In this document: one piece after another, positions 18,794 to 27,359 of the stretch | Layout of the letters: each line of letters starts with the position of its first letter | How positions within the stretch are numbered: the first letter of the stretch is position 1 | Assembly: GCA_026705295.1 (NCBI GenBank) | Contig: JAPPBA010000184.1 | Coordinates: 1-32,248 of the forward strand | Reading direction: 5' to 3' | DNA: 32,248 nucleotides | From: Candidatus Palauibacter australiensis | GTDB taxonomy: Bacteria; Gemmatimonadota; Gemmatimonadetes; Palauibacterales; Palauibacteraceae | Made by a program: the position numbers and the translations under genes | The notes under the pieces: generated by a model | The model's database searches: none | Told to the model about the DNA's origin: nothing | Seen by the model: the letters and a program-made list of their open reading frames with translations, nothing else

Positions 18794-20245
18794 ATGGCAT
18801 CGGGACGGCCGAATCTCGCCGCGGGCCTCCACCTGCGGCAGGAGCAGAAGGCGCAGCCTCGCCTCTACCAGGCGATGGACCTTCTGCACATGCCGCTGCT
18901 CGACCTTCAGAGCCACCTGAGAGAAGCGCTCGTCGACAACCCGTTCCTCGACCTCGTGGAACCCGGCGACGAGCCGGCCGACCCTGTCGACGCCCCGCCC
19001 GATTCGCTGGCCGATGTGGGAGACGACCCCGGGGAGGAGTCGGAGGAGGCGGAGGCGGCGGAGGCGTCGGAGGAGGTGGACTGGGAGGACATCCTTCTCG
19101 ACGACTACGATGCGGGCGGGCGGCGGGAGGAATACGGGGACCGGGAGTACTACGCGCCCACGGCGGCCGCCGCTCAGACGCTCTGGGATCACCTCCACGA
19201 GCAGTTGAACCTCCTCCGTCTCGGCGAGCGTGAACTGCGGATCGGTGAAGAGATCATCGGCAACGTGGACCGCGACGGATTCCTCTCGTGCTCGCTCGAC
19301 CGGATTGTCGAAGCGCTGAACCAGGTTTCGCGGGCGGACGTGGAGGAGATGCTCGCCCGCATCCAGTCCTTCGACCCGAGCGGCATCGCGGCGCGGAACC
19401 TGCGCGAGACGCTCCTGCTGCAGTTGCGGGACCGCGGGCGGGAGGGGTCGCTGGCCTACCGGATCGTCGACCGAAGCTTCGATGATCTCGCCAACCGCCG
19501 GTGGCCGGAATTGGCGGAAGAGTACGGAGTCGAGCCGCCCGAGGTGCGGGCGGCGGCGGACGAAATCGCCAAGCTGGATCCCAAGCCCGGCCTCCGGTAC
19601 GCGGATGCGTCGGAATCCTACGTGATCCCGGATCTCACGGTGGAGAAGGTCGAGGGGCGGTATCGCGTCTCGCACGCCGACACGTCGCTGCCGCGGCTGA
19701 AGCTCTCGCCCGTCTACCGGGACGTGGCCGCGGATCGCGCCCGCTTCGAGGGCGAAAGCAGGGCGTTCATCTCTGAGAGGCTCAACAGCGCCCGGTGGCT
19801 GATCCAGGCGATCGAGCAGCGCCGGCAGACGATGCTGAAGGTGATGGACTTCATCGTCGAGCGGCAGCGCGACTTCTTCGAGAAGGGGGCCGAGCACCTG
19901 CGGCCGCTCACGCTTCGCGATGTGGCGAAGCACATCGAGATGCACGAGTCCACCGTCTCTCGCGTCACCAACGGCAAGTACGTCCAGACGCCGCGCGGAC
20001 TCTATCCGCTCAAGTTCTTCTTTTCGGGCGGCTATTCGACCCTCGGGGGAGAAGATCTGTCGGCGGAAGGCGTGCGCGCCCGGATCCGCAAGCTGGTGGC
20101 GGAGGAGGACCCGACGGCGCCGCTCAGCGACCACGAGATCACCGCCCGCCTGCAGGAGGAGGGCGTTCGGATCGCGCGCCGCACGGTGGCGAAGTACCGC
20201 GACCGGCTCGGGATCCTCTCGGCGCGGCTGCGCAGGCGCGTATGA
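18794..20245 (+). CDS. rpoN: RNA polymerase sigma-54 factor
   Basis: Sigma-54 directs RNA polymerase to -24/-12 promoters that need AAA+ activators. The 483-residue product has a region I (about 8-55, LRQEQKAQPRLYQAMDLLHM, LVDNPFLDL), an acidic region II (about 55-115), the core-binding domain, the helix-turn-helix TLRDVAKHIEMHESTVSRV (about 374-392) and the RpoN box ARRTVAKYRDRLGI near residue 460. Region I is less Gln-rich than in E. coli. It begins 2 nt after lptB and is therefore cotranscribed with the LPS-export genes. No hpf or ptsN follows, unlike the proteobacterial order. The stop overlaps the next gene by ATGA. Confidence 0.96.
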   Translation: MASGRPNLAAGLHLRQEQKAQPRLYQAMDLLHMPLLDLQSHLREALVDNPFLDLVEPGDEPADPVDAPPDSLADVGDDPGEESEEAEAAEASEEVDWEDILLDDYDAGGRREEYGDREYYAPTAAAAQTLWDHLHEQLNLLRLGERELRIGEEIIGNVDRDGFLSCSLDRIVEALNQVSRADVEEMLARIQSFDPSGIAARNLRETLLLQLRDRGREGSLAYRIVDRSFDDLANRRWPELAEEYGVEPPEVRAAADEIAKLDPKPGLRYADASESYVIPDLTVEKVEGRYRVSHADTSLPRLKLSPVYRDVAADRARFEGESRAFISERLNSARWLIQAIEQRRQTMLKVMDFIVERQRDFFEKGAEHLRPLTLRDVAKHIEMHESTVSRVTNGKYVQTPRGLYPLKFFFSGGYSTLGGEDLSAEGVRARIRKLVAEEDPTAPLSDHEITARLQEEGVRIARRTVAKYRDRLGILSARLRRRV

Positions 20246-21168
20246 GCGATCCGAGAATCTCGGTGCTCGTCCCGGCGTACGACGAAGCCGAGAACATGCC
20301 CGAGCTGTTCGCGGAACTCGCGGCGACGTTCGCGAAGCACGATCTCGCGGCGGAAGTCGTCCTGGTCGACGATGGTTCGGGCGACGGGACGGCCGAAGCC
20401 GCCGAGGCGGCGGCCAAGCGGGCGGGGCTGGGCGGTGGGGCCGTCGTGCTGCGGCATCGGGCGAACCGGGGCAAGACGGAGGCGATGCTCACGGCCGCCG
20501 CGGCCGCGCGCGGCGAGCTTCTCGTCCTCTTCGACGCCGATCTGCAACACTCCACAGAGGAGATTCCGCGCTTCGCGGCGAAGCTGGACGAGGGGTACGA
20601 CCTCGTCGCCGGCCGCAAGGTGGGGCGCTACGAGAAGCGCTTCACGTCGTCCATCTACAACCGGCTCGCGCGCGCGATCTTCAAGGTGCCCGTGCGCGAT
20701 CTCAACTCGATGAAGGCCTTCCGGGCCGACGTCCTCACGGGCCTCCGGTTGCGGCACGACTGGCACCGCTATTTCGTCGTGCTCGCCCATGCCCGGGGAT
20801 ACCGGCTCGGCGAGCTGGACATCGACCTTCTCCCGCGGCGGCACGGCGAGCCCAAGTTCTCGGGGCGGCGGCGAATCCTGATCGGGATGCTGGACATGGT
20901 GTCGGTGTGGTTCCAGCTCGTGTTCGGGCGCAAGCCGCTGCTCTTCTTCGGTACGAGCGGCCTGGCTCTGATCGCGGCGGGCTGCGTCACGGGGCTGACG
21001 GCGCTGGTCCTGCGCTTCTGGTTCGGCCTCGGGTATCGTCCGCTCCTCACGCTCGTCGTTCTCCTCGTCGTGGGAGGCCTTCTCCTCTTCATCCTCGGCT
21101 TCCTCGCGGAGACGATGGCGCAACTGCGCGACGAGATCGAGGATCTGAAGCGCGGCGGGTCCGGTTGA
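20242..21168 (+). CDS. GT2 polyprenyl-phosphate glycosyltransferase (DPM1/GtrB/CsbB-like)
   Basis: The 308-residue protein has an N-terminal GT-A domain (ISVLVPAYDEAENM from about 5; VDDGSGDGT about 43-51; LFDADLQHS about 97-105; DLNSMKAFR about 153-161) and two C-terminal membrane helices at about 233-260 and 270-292. This layout is that of enzymes that load a single sugar onto undecaprenyl- or dolichyl-phosphate (GtrB, ArnC, CsbB). The sugar cannot be predicted. It overlaps rpoN by ATGA and is followed directly by a GT-C transferase, which would use such a lipid-linked donor on the periplasmic side. Confidence 0.88.
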   Translation: MSDPRISVLVPAYDEAENMPELFAELAATFAKHDLAAEVVLVDDGSGDGTAEAAEAAAKRAGLGGGAVVLRHRANRGKTEAMLTAAAAARGELLVLFDADLQHSTEEIPRFAAKLDEGYDLVAGRKVGRYEKRFTSSIYNRLARAIFKVPVRDLNSMKAFRADVLTGLRLRHDWHRYFVVLAHARGYRLGELDIDLLPRRHGEPKFSGRRRILIGMLDMVSVWFQLVFGRKPLLFFGTSGLALIAAGCVTGLTALVLRFWFGLGYRPLLTLVVLLVVGGLLLFILGFLAETMAQLRDEIEDLKRGGSG

Positions 21169-21170
21169 CC

Positions 21171-22691
21171 GTGAGTGCCCCGCGGAAGGACAACTTCAAC
21201 CTTGTCGCCGCGGGCCTGGCACTCCTCCATTTCCTGCTGGGGTTGGTCGTCTTCGAACCCACGCTCTTTCCCGGTGGCGACAACGCCGCCTACCTCATCC
21301 TCGGGGAGGCGCTGAGGACCGGAGAGGGGTACCGCGACCTCTACCTGCCGGGGACGCCGCTGCACGACAAGTATCCGCCCCTCCTGCCGTCACTGCTTGC
21401 GCTGTCGGGCTGGGTCGGCGGCGTCATCGTGGCCAAGGTGCTCATGCTGGCCTTCACGTCGGGTGTCGTCTGGGTCACGGCGCACTTCGGGCGGCGGTGG
21501 GCGGGGAAGGGGCCCGCCCTCGCGGCCGCGGGTGTGCTGGCCGTCAACCCGACGCTGCTGGAGTACGGCCACTACATCCTCAGCGAAGCGCCGTTCACGC
21601 TGTTCGTCACGCTGGCACTCTGGATGGCCCTGCGCGGGGACAGGAAGAGCGTCGTGTTCGCGCTGGTCGCCGCAGCGTTGGCCTTCATGACCCGGACCGC
21701 CGGCCTCGCCCTGCTCGTCGCGTTGCCGCTGGCCTGGCTTCTCGAGGGACGCCGGGTCCGCGCGCTGGGGGCGGCGGGGGCCGCTGCCGCGGTCATCGGG
21801 GGGTGGGTGCTCTATCAGCGGTGGGTTGCGCCGGGCCGGGGCGGATACCTGGCCGAACTCCTGCTCGCCAACCCCTACGACGCCGGGGCGGGGAGCGTGG
21901 AGGTGGGCGGCCTGGTGGTCCGCGCCGCCGAGAACTCCTGGCGCTACGTGGAGTCCGTGCTTCCGCAGACGCTCGCCGGCCCGGGCACCCTCAGCGGGGC
22001 GGGCGGTGTCTCCATAGCCCTCGGCCTCGCGGTTGCAGCCGCGGCTCTGGCGGGATGGGCGCTGCGAGCGCGCGAAGGTTTGCGGCCGGTCGAGGTGTTC
22101 GCCTTTCTGTACACGGGCATCATCCTGACCTGGCCGACCGCGTGGACGGATCGCCGCTTCCTGCTCCCCCTCCTGCCGGTATTGCTCGTTTTTGCCTTCG
22201 TGGCCGTCTGGCGGCTGGCGTCTCCTTCCCGGGCGTGGATCGGCTGGGCGGCCGCCATCGTGATCGCCGTATTCGGCGTCTCCTGGGTCGCGGGGACCGC
22301 GCCGGATCGCATCGCTTGCGCCGCGTCCTATCGTGCCGGCCGGCCGTGCGATCGCCCCGCCGAGGCGAGCCTGTATGCCGCTGCCCGCTGGGCCCGGGAC
22401 CACACGCCTCCAGACGCGATCATCGTGAACCGGAAGCCTCGTCTCTTCTACTGGCACGCGCGCCGCGGCGGCGATGCGTATGCGTTCTCCTCCGATCCTG
22501 CCACCGTGATGCGCGGTCTCGAGGAGATGGGAGCGGACTACGTGGTCGTGGATCAGATCAGCGCGACGACGGGGCGGTATCTCGTCCCCGCGATCCAGGC
22601 GTACCAGACCCGGTTCGAGTTGGTGTACGGGGACGGGGAGCCGCCGTCGTACATCTTCCGCCTCCTGCCCGCGCCCGCATCCACTGACTGA
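21171..22691 (+). CDS. Multi-spanning GT-C (ArnT/PMT-like) glycosyltransferase
   Basis: The 506-residue membrane protein has about ten predicted hydrophobic helices. The first extracytoplasmic loop carries an acidic motif (FPGGDNAAYL, about 32-41) and KYPPLLPSLLAL (about 62-73), as in ArnT/PMT-like transferases that use polyprenyl-phosphate sugars. The C-terminal soluble part (about 400-505; NRKPRLFYWHARRGGD) is common in this class. GTG 21171 or the upstream TTG 21165, which would form a TTGA overlap with the GT2 gene, are both possible starts. The acceptor is unknown; lipid A, O-antigen or protein are all possible. Confidence 0.8.
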   Translation: MSAPRKDNFNLVAAGLALLHFLLGLVVFEPTLFPGGDNAAYLILGEALRTGEGYRDLYLPGTPLHDKYPPLLPSLLALSGWVGGVIVAKVLMLAFTSGVVWVTAHFGRRWAGKGPALAAAGVLAVNPTLLEYGHYILSEAPFTLFVTLALWMALRGDRKSVVFALVAAALAFMTRTAGLALLVALPLAWLLEGRRVRALGAAGAAAAVIGGWVLYQRWVAPGRGGYLAELLLANPYDAGAGSVEVGGLVVRAAENSWRYVESVLPQTLAGPGTLSGAGGVSIALGLAVAAAALAGWALRAREGLRPVEVFAFLYTGIILTWPTAWTDRRFLLPLLPVLLVFAFVAVWRLASPSRAWIGWAAAIVIAVFGVSWVAGTAPDRIACAASYRAGRPCDRPAEASLYAAARWARDHTPPDAIIVNRKPRLFYWHARRGGDAYAFSSDPATVMRGLEEMGADYVVVDQISATTGRYLVPAIQAYQTRFELVYGDGEPPSYIFRLLPAPASTD

Positions 22692-22782
22692 GGCGGCGGG
22701 GGATCACGGGCTTCGGGCGGGGCGGCCGCGTCCCATCGTCGTCATCGGTGCGTTCGTCTTCCTGCTGGCCGCGCTCGTCGCC

Positions 22783-23658
22783 GTGGCGGTCGCGCTTTCC
22801 GGCCGCTGGGACGCCTGGGCGGCGGTGGCCGGGGCGGAGGGTGTGGGTTGGCGGCTTCGCGCGCCGTGGCTCGTCGGAGCCGTGGCCTGCGAGGTCCTGG
22901 CCCTGTTGGCCGGCGCCGTCCTCTGGGCCTCCGTGTTCCGCGCCTGCGGTGCCCGCATGGGTGTGCGGGAAGGCGTCTCCGTGTGGCTCGGGTCGCAGCT
23001 CGCCCGGTACCTGCCGGGCAGGATCTGGCAGGCCACGGGTCTCATCGCCTACGTCCGCGCCCGCGGCGATTCCGGCGTGGTCGCGCTCACGGTGGCGCTC
23101 GTCCTGCAGGCGGGCACGCTCGCCACCGGGGTGGGCATCGGGGCGGCCGTGCTCGGCCCGGGCGCATTCGGCGCCATCGGACCGTGGTCGGCGGTGTTCG
23201 GCCTCCTCGTCATCGGCGCCGCCCTCGCGCCGCCCGTGCTTCGGGCCATGATCCGGCTGGGCCGCCGGCTGTTGCGGGAAGCGCCCGACTCCGAACCTCC
23301 CGCGGTGCGGGGAGGCCTCCTCCTCCGGGCCACGCTGGGGCGCCTCGTGCTATGGTTGCCACACGGCCTGGGCTTCTGGTTGCTGCTCGAAGGGATGCTC
23401 GTGTCCAACCCTCTGGGCCCGCTCCAGGCGATCGGAGTGTTCGCGACTGCCTACGTGGCCGGATACCTGGTCATCCTGGCGCCCGCCGGCATGGTCGTGC
23501 GAGAAGCGGCGCTGGCGAGTCTCCTCGGCGTTGCGGCCGGCCTTCCGATCGGGCCCGCGGCCGCGCTCGCCCTGGCCGCCAGACTCTGGTCCACGCTGGC
23601 CGAAGTCGTCGGGTTCGCGATCGCGGCGCTGATCGGGATGGGCGCGCGCCGGGGATAG
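22783..23658 (+). CDS. LPG-synthase TM-region / flippase-like membrane protein
   Basis: From GTG 22783 the product has 291 residues with about seven hydrophobic helices and the motif GSQLARYLPGRIWQ (about 69-82), followed later by APAGMVVREAAL (about 232-243). These match the lysylphosphatidylglycerol-synthase transmembrane region/UPF0104 (AglD C-terminal, 'flippase-like') family. The start is doubtful. The same frame is open from 22510 and codes a good membrane helix (IVVIGAFVFLLAALVAVAVA) immediately upstream of 22783, yet contains no ATG, GTG or TTG there. CTG 22684 is the best non-standard candidate and would overlap the previous gene. No catalytic synthase domain is attached. Confidence 0.78.
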   Translation: MAVALSGRWDAWAAVAGAEGVGWRLRAPWLVGAVACEVLALLAGAVLWASVFRACGARMGVREGVSVWLGSQLARYLPGRIWQATGLIAYVRARGDSGVVALTVALVLQAGTLATGVGIGAAVLGPGAFGAIGPWSAVFGLLVIGAALAPPVLRAMIRLGRRLLREAPDSEPPAVRGGLLLRATLGRLVLWLPHGLGFWLLLEGMLVSNPLGPLQAIGVFATAYVAGYLVILAPAGMVVREAALASLLGVAAGLPIGPAAALALAARLWSTLAEVVGFAIAALIGMGARRG

Positions 23659-23704
23659 TCGCCAAGCCGACGTCCCGTGGAGTTGCCCCGGGTCGGCCGG
23701 TACG

Positions 23705-23733
23705 TTGAGCGAGCGTTGGGCAGACCCGATAGA
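23705..23733 (+). promoter_or_regulatory. Weak promoter candidate before the YfhO gene
   Basis: TTGAGC (23705-23710), a 17-nt spacer and GATAGA (23728-23733) lie in the 99-nt gap before the YfhO-like gene. Both boxes are poor matches. The gap has no other visible feature. Confidence 0.25.
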
Positions 23734-23757
23734 AAGCGATGATGGACGGAGTCATGA

Positions 23758-26274
23758 ATGCCTTCGAGGGATAAACGGCGGCGCGGGCCCGAGCCGGCGC
23801 CTGGGCACGGCAGCGAAGGGGCGGATCCCGGACCTGCGGCCGTCGTGCCGCGTTGGGCTCCCTGGGTTCTGTTTCCCGGCCTCGGGATCGTGCTCTTCGC
23901 ATCCTTCATCTTCAGCGATGCGATGTTGGTGGGGACCGATACGCTCTCCGGCGGATATCACGCCCGCGCCCTCTACGCGGACGACATCAGGGAACTCGGC
24001 CGGGTGCCGCTCTGGCAGCCCGAGGTTCTGGGAGGCACTCCGTACATTGATGGGCTGAGCGCGGGCGACGCGCTCTATCCCCCGTCGTTGCTCCTTCTCC
24101 TTCTCACCGAGACGTACCGGTCGCTGGGCTGGAAGCTCATCCTGCACGTGATCGCCGCGGGATTCTTCATGTTCGGTTGGACCCGGGCCCTCGGCGTCTC
24201 GCGGAGTGCGGCCCTCGTGTCCGGGGTCGGTTACATGCTGGCCCCGGTGATGGTGAGTTTCGTCTACGGCGGGCATGACGGGAAGCTGTTCGTGACCGCC
24301 CTCGCGCCGCTCCTGTTTCTCTGTACGGAGCGCTACTTCCTCCGCCCCCGGTTGAGTTCGTTCACCGGCATCGCGCTCGTCGTGGCGGCGGTCATCCTGA
24401 CGCCGCACTTCCAGTTGGCGTACTTCCTGTTCGCCGCCGTCGGAGCGTTTGCGATCTTCAGGACGATCGGCTTCCTGCGGCAGAGAGCGGGGCACGAGGA
24501 GGAGACCTCCGACAGCGCGAGAGGTCTGTCCGGCGTGCGGAGCCGGCGGGCGTTCGGGCGTTTCGGACTCTTCCTGCTGGCTTCAGTCGTGGGTGCGGTC
24601 ATCGCCGCAGGACAGCTCATTCCCGCTGTCGGCTATGTGTCCGAGTTTTCCCGGCGCACGGCGACGTCCAGTGAACTCGCGGGAGAAACCGGCGAGGCGT
24701 GGTCGAGTTCGTGGTCGCTCCACCCCGAGGAAGTTGCTTCGCTGGTGATCCCGGAGTTCGTCGGCAGCAGCGTGGACGGGTCCGCCGCGTGGGCCGCGGG
24801 CACCTATTGGGGCCGGAATCCGTTCAAGCTCAATTCCGAGTACGCGGGATTGGTGCTTCTCCTGCTGGCGGCGGTGTCCTTCGCCGGCGGCGCACGACGC
24901 GGCACCCGCTGGTTCTTCGCGGGCCTGGCCGGCGCCGTGCTCCTGTTTGCACTCGGCGCGCATACGCCCGTGTGGCGCATCGCGTACGAAGTCGTGCCGG
25001 GCATCCGAATGTTCCGGGCTCCATCCACGGCGATGTTTCTGTTCGCATTCTCCGTGGCGACGCTGGCCGCCCTGGGTGTCGACCGTATTCGCGCCATCCG
25101 GAAGGAGACGCCGGCGTCCAGAAGGCCGCAGCGCGTACTCCTGTGGGGCGCCGGCATCCTGGGGGGGGTGGCGTTACTCGCCTCGGTCGGGAGCCTGACG
25201 TCCACATGGACGGCCGTCTTCGGGATCGGCGAAGGGCGCCAGGCGGCGCTCGCGGCAGCCGTGCCCCACATTGCGGCGGGCGCCTGGCTCGCGTTCGCGC
25301 TGGCGGGAGGTCTCGCGATCCTGGCGTGGGCCTACTGCGGGTCCCGCCTCGGCCCGGCCCTGCTCCTTGTCGGGCTCGTCGCCCTGGTGGCCGTGGACGC
25401 GCTGCGGGTGGACCGGGTCTTCGTTCAGACGACGGATTTCCACCAGTGGGCCGCTCCGGATCCGAACATCCAGGCGGTGCTGGAACGCGAGCGGGGGAAC
25501 GACGAGCCCTACCGCATGCTGTCCCTGCGGAGGGCCGGACAGGACCTCGATCCGGTCCTGAGCGGGATCGAAATGGCGGCCGGCCACCATCCAAACGACC
25601 TCGCCCGCTACCGCGAACTGATCGGGATGGCCGGTTCCGGGCTTCCGCTCAATCTCCTGCAGTCCGGCAAGATCCGGGCCCTGCTGAACGTGCGGTACAT
25701 CCTCTGGCCGGATCTCGCCATGGGGCAATCTCCGGCGGGACCGGTCCTCAGCCGCACGCAAACGCCGGACGGTCGGACCCTGGAGTCCGTCTTCGAGGAG
25801 GCGGGGCTGTCTCGTGCCCGCCTCGTGGGCTCCGCCGTCGTCAAGACCGACGAGGAGGCCGTGCCCTACATGCTGTCGCCGGACTTCGACCCGGAGAGGG
25901 AAGTGGTCCTGGCCGAGGCGGCGCCGCTGGAACTCGACGGGGGTTCGGTCAGTGGCGAGGTGACGTGGCGCGAGCGCGGACCCGATCGACTTCGGCTCGA
26001 AGTCATTTCCGAGCGGCCCGCCCTCCTTGTGGTGGCGGACAACTGGTATCCGGCGTGGAAGGCCCGCGTGAACGAGGAGAGCGTGCCGGTCATGCGCGCG
26101 TACCACACGCTGCGGACCGTGCCCGTGCCGGCTGGACGGGCCCAGGTGGAGATGTACTACGAATCCGGACTGCTGAGGTGGTCGTTCTGGCTGGGCATCG
26201 CGGTGCTGCTTGCCCTGCTCGTGGCGAACGGCGTTCAGTTCCGGCGAGCGCGCTCGGAGAGAAGTTCCGTGTAA
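23758..26274 (+). CDS. yfhO: YfhO-family GT-C membrane protein
   Basis: The 838-residue product is a large polytopic membrane protein with about 12-14 hydrophobic helices, a cytoplasmic basic N-terminus (MPSRDKRRRG) and a C-terminal extracytoplasmic beta domain (about 690-800) ending in one last helix (WSFWLGIAVLLALLVANG). YfhO-type features are the first-loop segment GGYHARALYADDIRELGRVPLWQPE (shown in part: DDIRELGRVPLWQPE, about 77-91), FRAPSTAMFLFAF (about 420-432) and ADNWYPAWKARV (about 760-771). In Bacillus and Listeria YfhO transfers a lipid-linked sugar to teichoic acid. GGAG at 23748-23751 supports ATG 23758. Its last 40 bp overlap the convergent GT4 gene. Confidence 0.85.
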   Translation: MPSRDKRRRGPEPAPGHGSEGADPGPAAVVPRWAPWVLFPGLGIVLFASFIFSDAMLVGTDTLSGGYHARALYADDIRELGRVPLWQPEVLGGTPYIDGLSAGDALYPPSLLLLLLTETYRSLGWKLILHVIAAGFFMFGWTRALGVSRSAALVSGVGYMLAPVMVSFVYGGHDGKLFVTALAPLLFLCTERYFLRPRLSSFTGIALVVAAVILTPHFQLAYFLFAAVGAFAIFRTIGFLRQRAGHEEETSDSARGLSGVRSRRAFGRFGLFLLASVVGAVIAAGQLIPAVGYVSEFSRRTATSSELAGETGEAWSSSWSLHPEEVASLVIPEFVGSSVDGSAAWAAGTYWGRNPFKLNSEYAGLVLLLLAAVSFAGGARRGTRWFFAGLAGAVLLFALGAHTPVWRIAYEVVPGIRMFRAPSTAMFLFAFSVATLAALGVDRIRAIRKETPASRRPQRVLLWGAGILGGVALLASVGSLTSTWTAVFGIGEGRQAALAAAVPHIAAGAWLAFALAGGLAILAWAYCGSRLGPALLLVGLVALVAVDALRVDRVFVQTTDFHQWAAPDPNIQAVLERERGNDEPYRMLSLRRAGQDLDPVLSGIEMAAGHHPNDLARYRELIGMAGSGLPLNLLQSGKIRALLNVRYILWPDLAMGQSPAGPVLSRTQTPDGRTLESVFEEAGLSRARLVGSAVVKTDEEAVPYMLSPDFDPEREVVLAEAAPLELDGGSVSGEVTWRERGPDRLRLEVISERPALLVVADNWYPAWKARVNEESVPVMRAYHTLRTVPVPAGRAQVEMYYESGLLRWSFWLGIAVLLALLVANGVQFRRARSERSSV

Positions 26275-27359
26275 ATCTCTTCGTGGCGGTCCGCGAGGCG
26301 CTCGTTGCTCCACTGCGAGACCACCCGCCGTCGCGCCTCGGCACCCAGGTCGGGCAGCCGCCCGCCGCTCAGCAGCCTTGTCACCAGCCGCGCCAGGCTC
26401 ACCGGGTCCGCGGGCTCGCAGAGTCCTCCGACGCTGTCGTCGACGATCTCCGGGAGGCCCCCGACGTTCGTTGCCGCCACCGGCAATTCGCACGCCATCG
26501 CCTCGAGCGCGGCCACGGATGTCGCCTCCATGAGGGAAGGGAAGACGGCGAGATCGCACGAGGACAGCAGTCGAGGCATCTCGGCGTGCGGTCGGGCCCC
26601 GAGGAAGCGCACCCGGTCCGAAACACCGAGTTCGCGCGCCAGCGCCTCGAGCCGGTCCCGTTCCGGGCCGTCGCCCACGATGAGCGCTTCCACGGCGACA
26701 TGTTCGGCGATGAGCGGGAGCGCGCGCACGAAGTACTCGACGCCGTTCTTCTCGAACAGGCGTCGCGGAGCGATCAGGCGAGCGGGTCGCTCCGTACGGC
26801 GCTTCGGCTCGGGCGCGCCGCTGCGACGGAACGTCACGGTGTCCACGCCGTTCGTCAGCGCCTCCACGTGCACCCCCGGAGCGATCGACTCGCCGACGCC
26901 CGCGATCTCCCGGCTCGCCGCGAGATTGTGGTCCGCCGCGCGCAGGAACCCGCGGAAAACCGGGCGCCAGAAGCGGGAGTCCGCACGCCGGAGGAAATGG
27001 CTCGTGTGGTAGGTGGTGACGATCGGGGTCTCGCTCGTGCCGCGCGCCACAAGGCAGGGGGGGACCGCAGCGATATCCTGCGCGTGGAGGATATCCGCCT
27101 CCTGGGCCCACTCGATGAAGCTCGGCAGCGACCCCAGCGCATGGGCGGCCCACCCCGGCGTGTTCCGTGCGGGAAGCCACGTCCTGCGAAGCTCCACACC
27201 GTCCATGGTCTCGAACGCCGGCAGACCGGGCAGCGAAGCGGACGTCACCACCCGCACCGTGTGTCCTCGCGCCGCCAGCGCGCGGCAGAGGAAATGCACG
27301 TGACTCTCCAGGCCTCCGACCTCGGGCGCATAGTAGACGGTGTGCATGAGGATGTTCAT
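26235..27359 (-). CDS. GT4 (GT-B fold) glycosyltransferase
   Basis: The 374-residue enzyme has the N-terminal glycosyl-acceptor domain start MNILMHTVYYAPEVGGLESHV, cut here, with the GG loop near residues 14-16, and a C-terminal nucleotide-sugar domain with the E-x7-E motif (EATSVAALE) and NVGGLPEIVDD. It belongs to the WaaG/PimA-like GT4 group and probably extends a surface glycan in the cytoplasm. The ATG at 27359 forms ATGA with the wecB-like stop and is preferred over TTG 27368. It is the last gene of a three-gene - strand operon. Its 3' end overlaps the YfhO gene tail to tail by 40 bp (26235-26274). Donor and acceptor are unknown. Confidence 0.9.
   Translation of the reverse strand: MNILMHTVYYAPEVGGLESHVHFLCRALAARGHTVRVVTSASLPGLPAFETMDGVELRRTWLPARNTPGWAAHALGSLPSFIEWAQEADILHAQDIAAVPPCLVARGTSETPIVTTYHTSHFLRRADSRFWRPVFRGFLRAADHNLAASREIAGVGESIAPGVHVEALTNGVDTVTFRRSGAPEPKRRTERPARLIAPRRLFEKNGVEYFVRALPLIAEHVAVEALIVGDGPERDRLEALARELGVSDRVRFLGARPHAEMPRLLSSCDLAVFPSLMEATSVAALEAMACELPVAATNVGGLPEIVDDSVGGLCEPADPVSLARLVTRLLSGGRLPDLGAEARRRVVSQWSNERLADRHEEIYTELLSERARRN

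Noticed and set aside
23742-23774. Tiny frame MDGVMNAFEG before the YfhO gene, considered as a leader peptide
   Set aside because: Only ten codons, no attenuator hairpin follows, and it overlaps the YfhO start in another frame.
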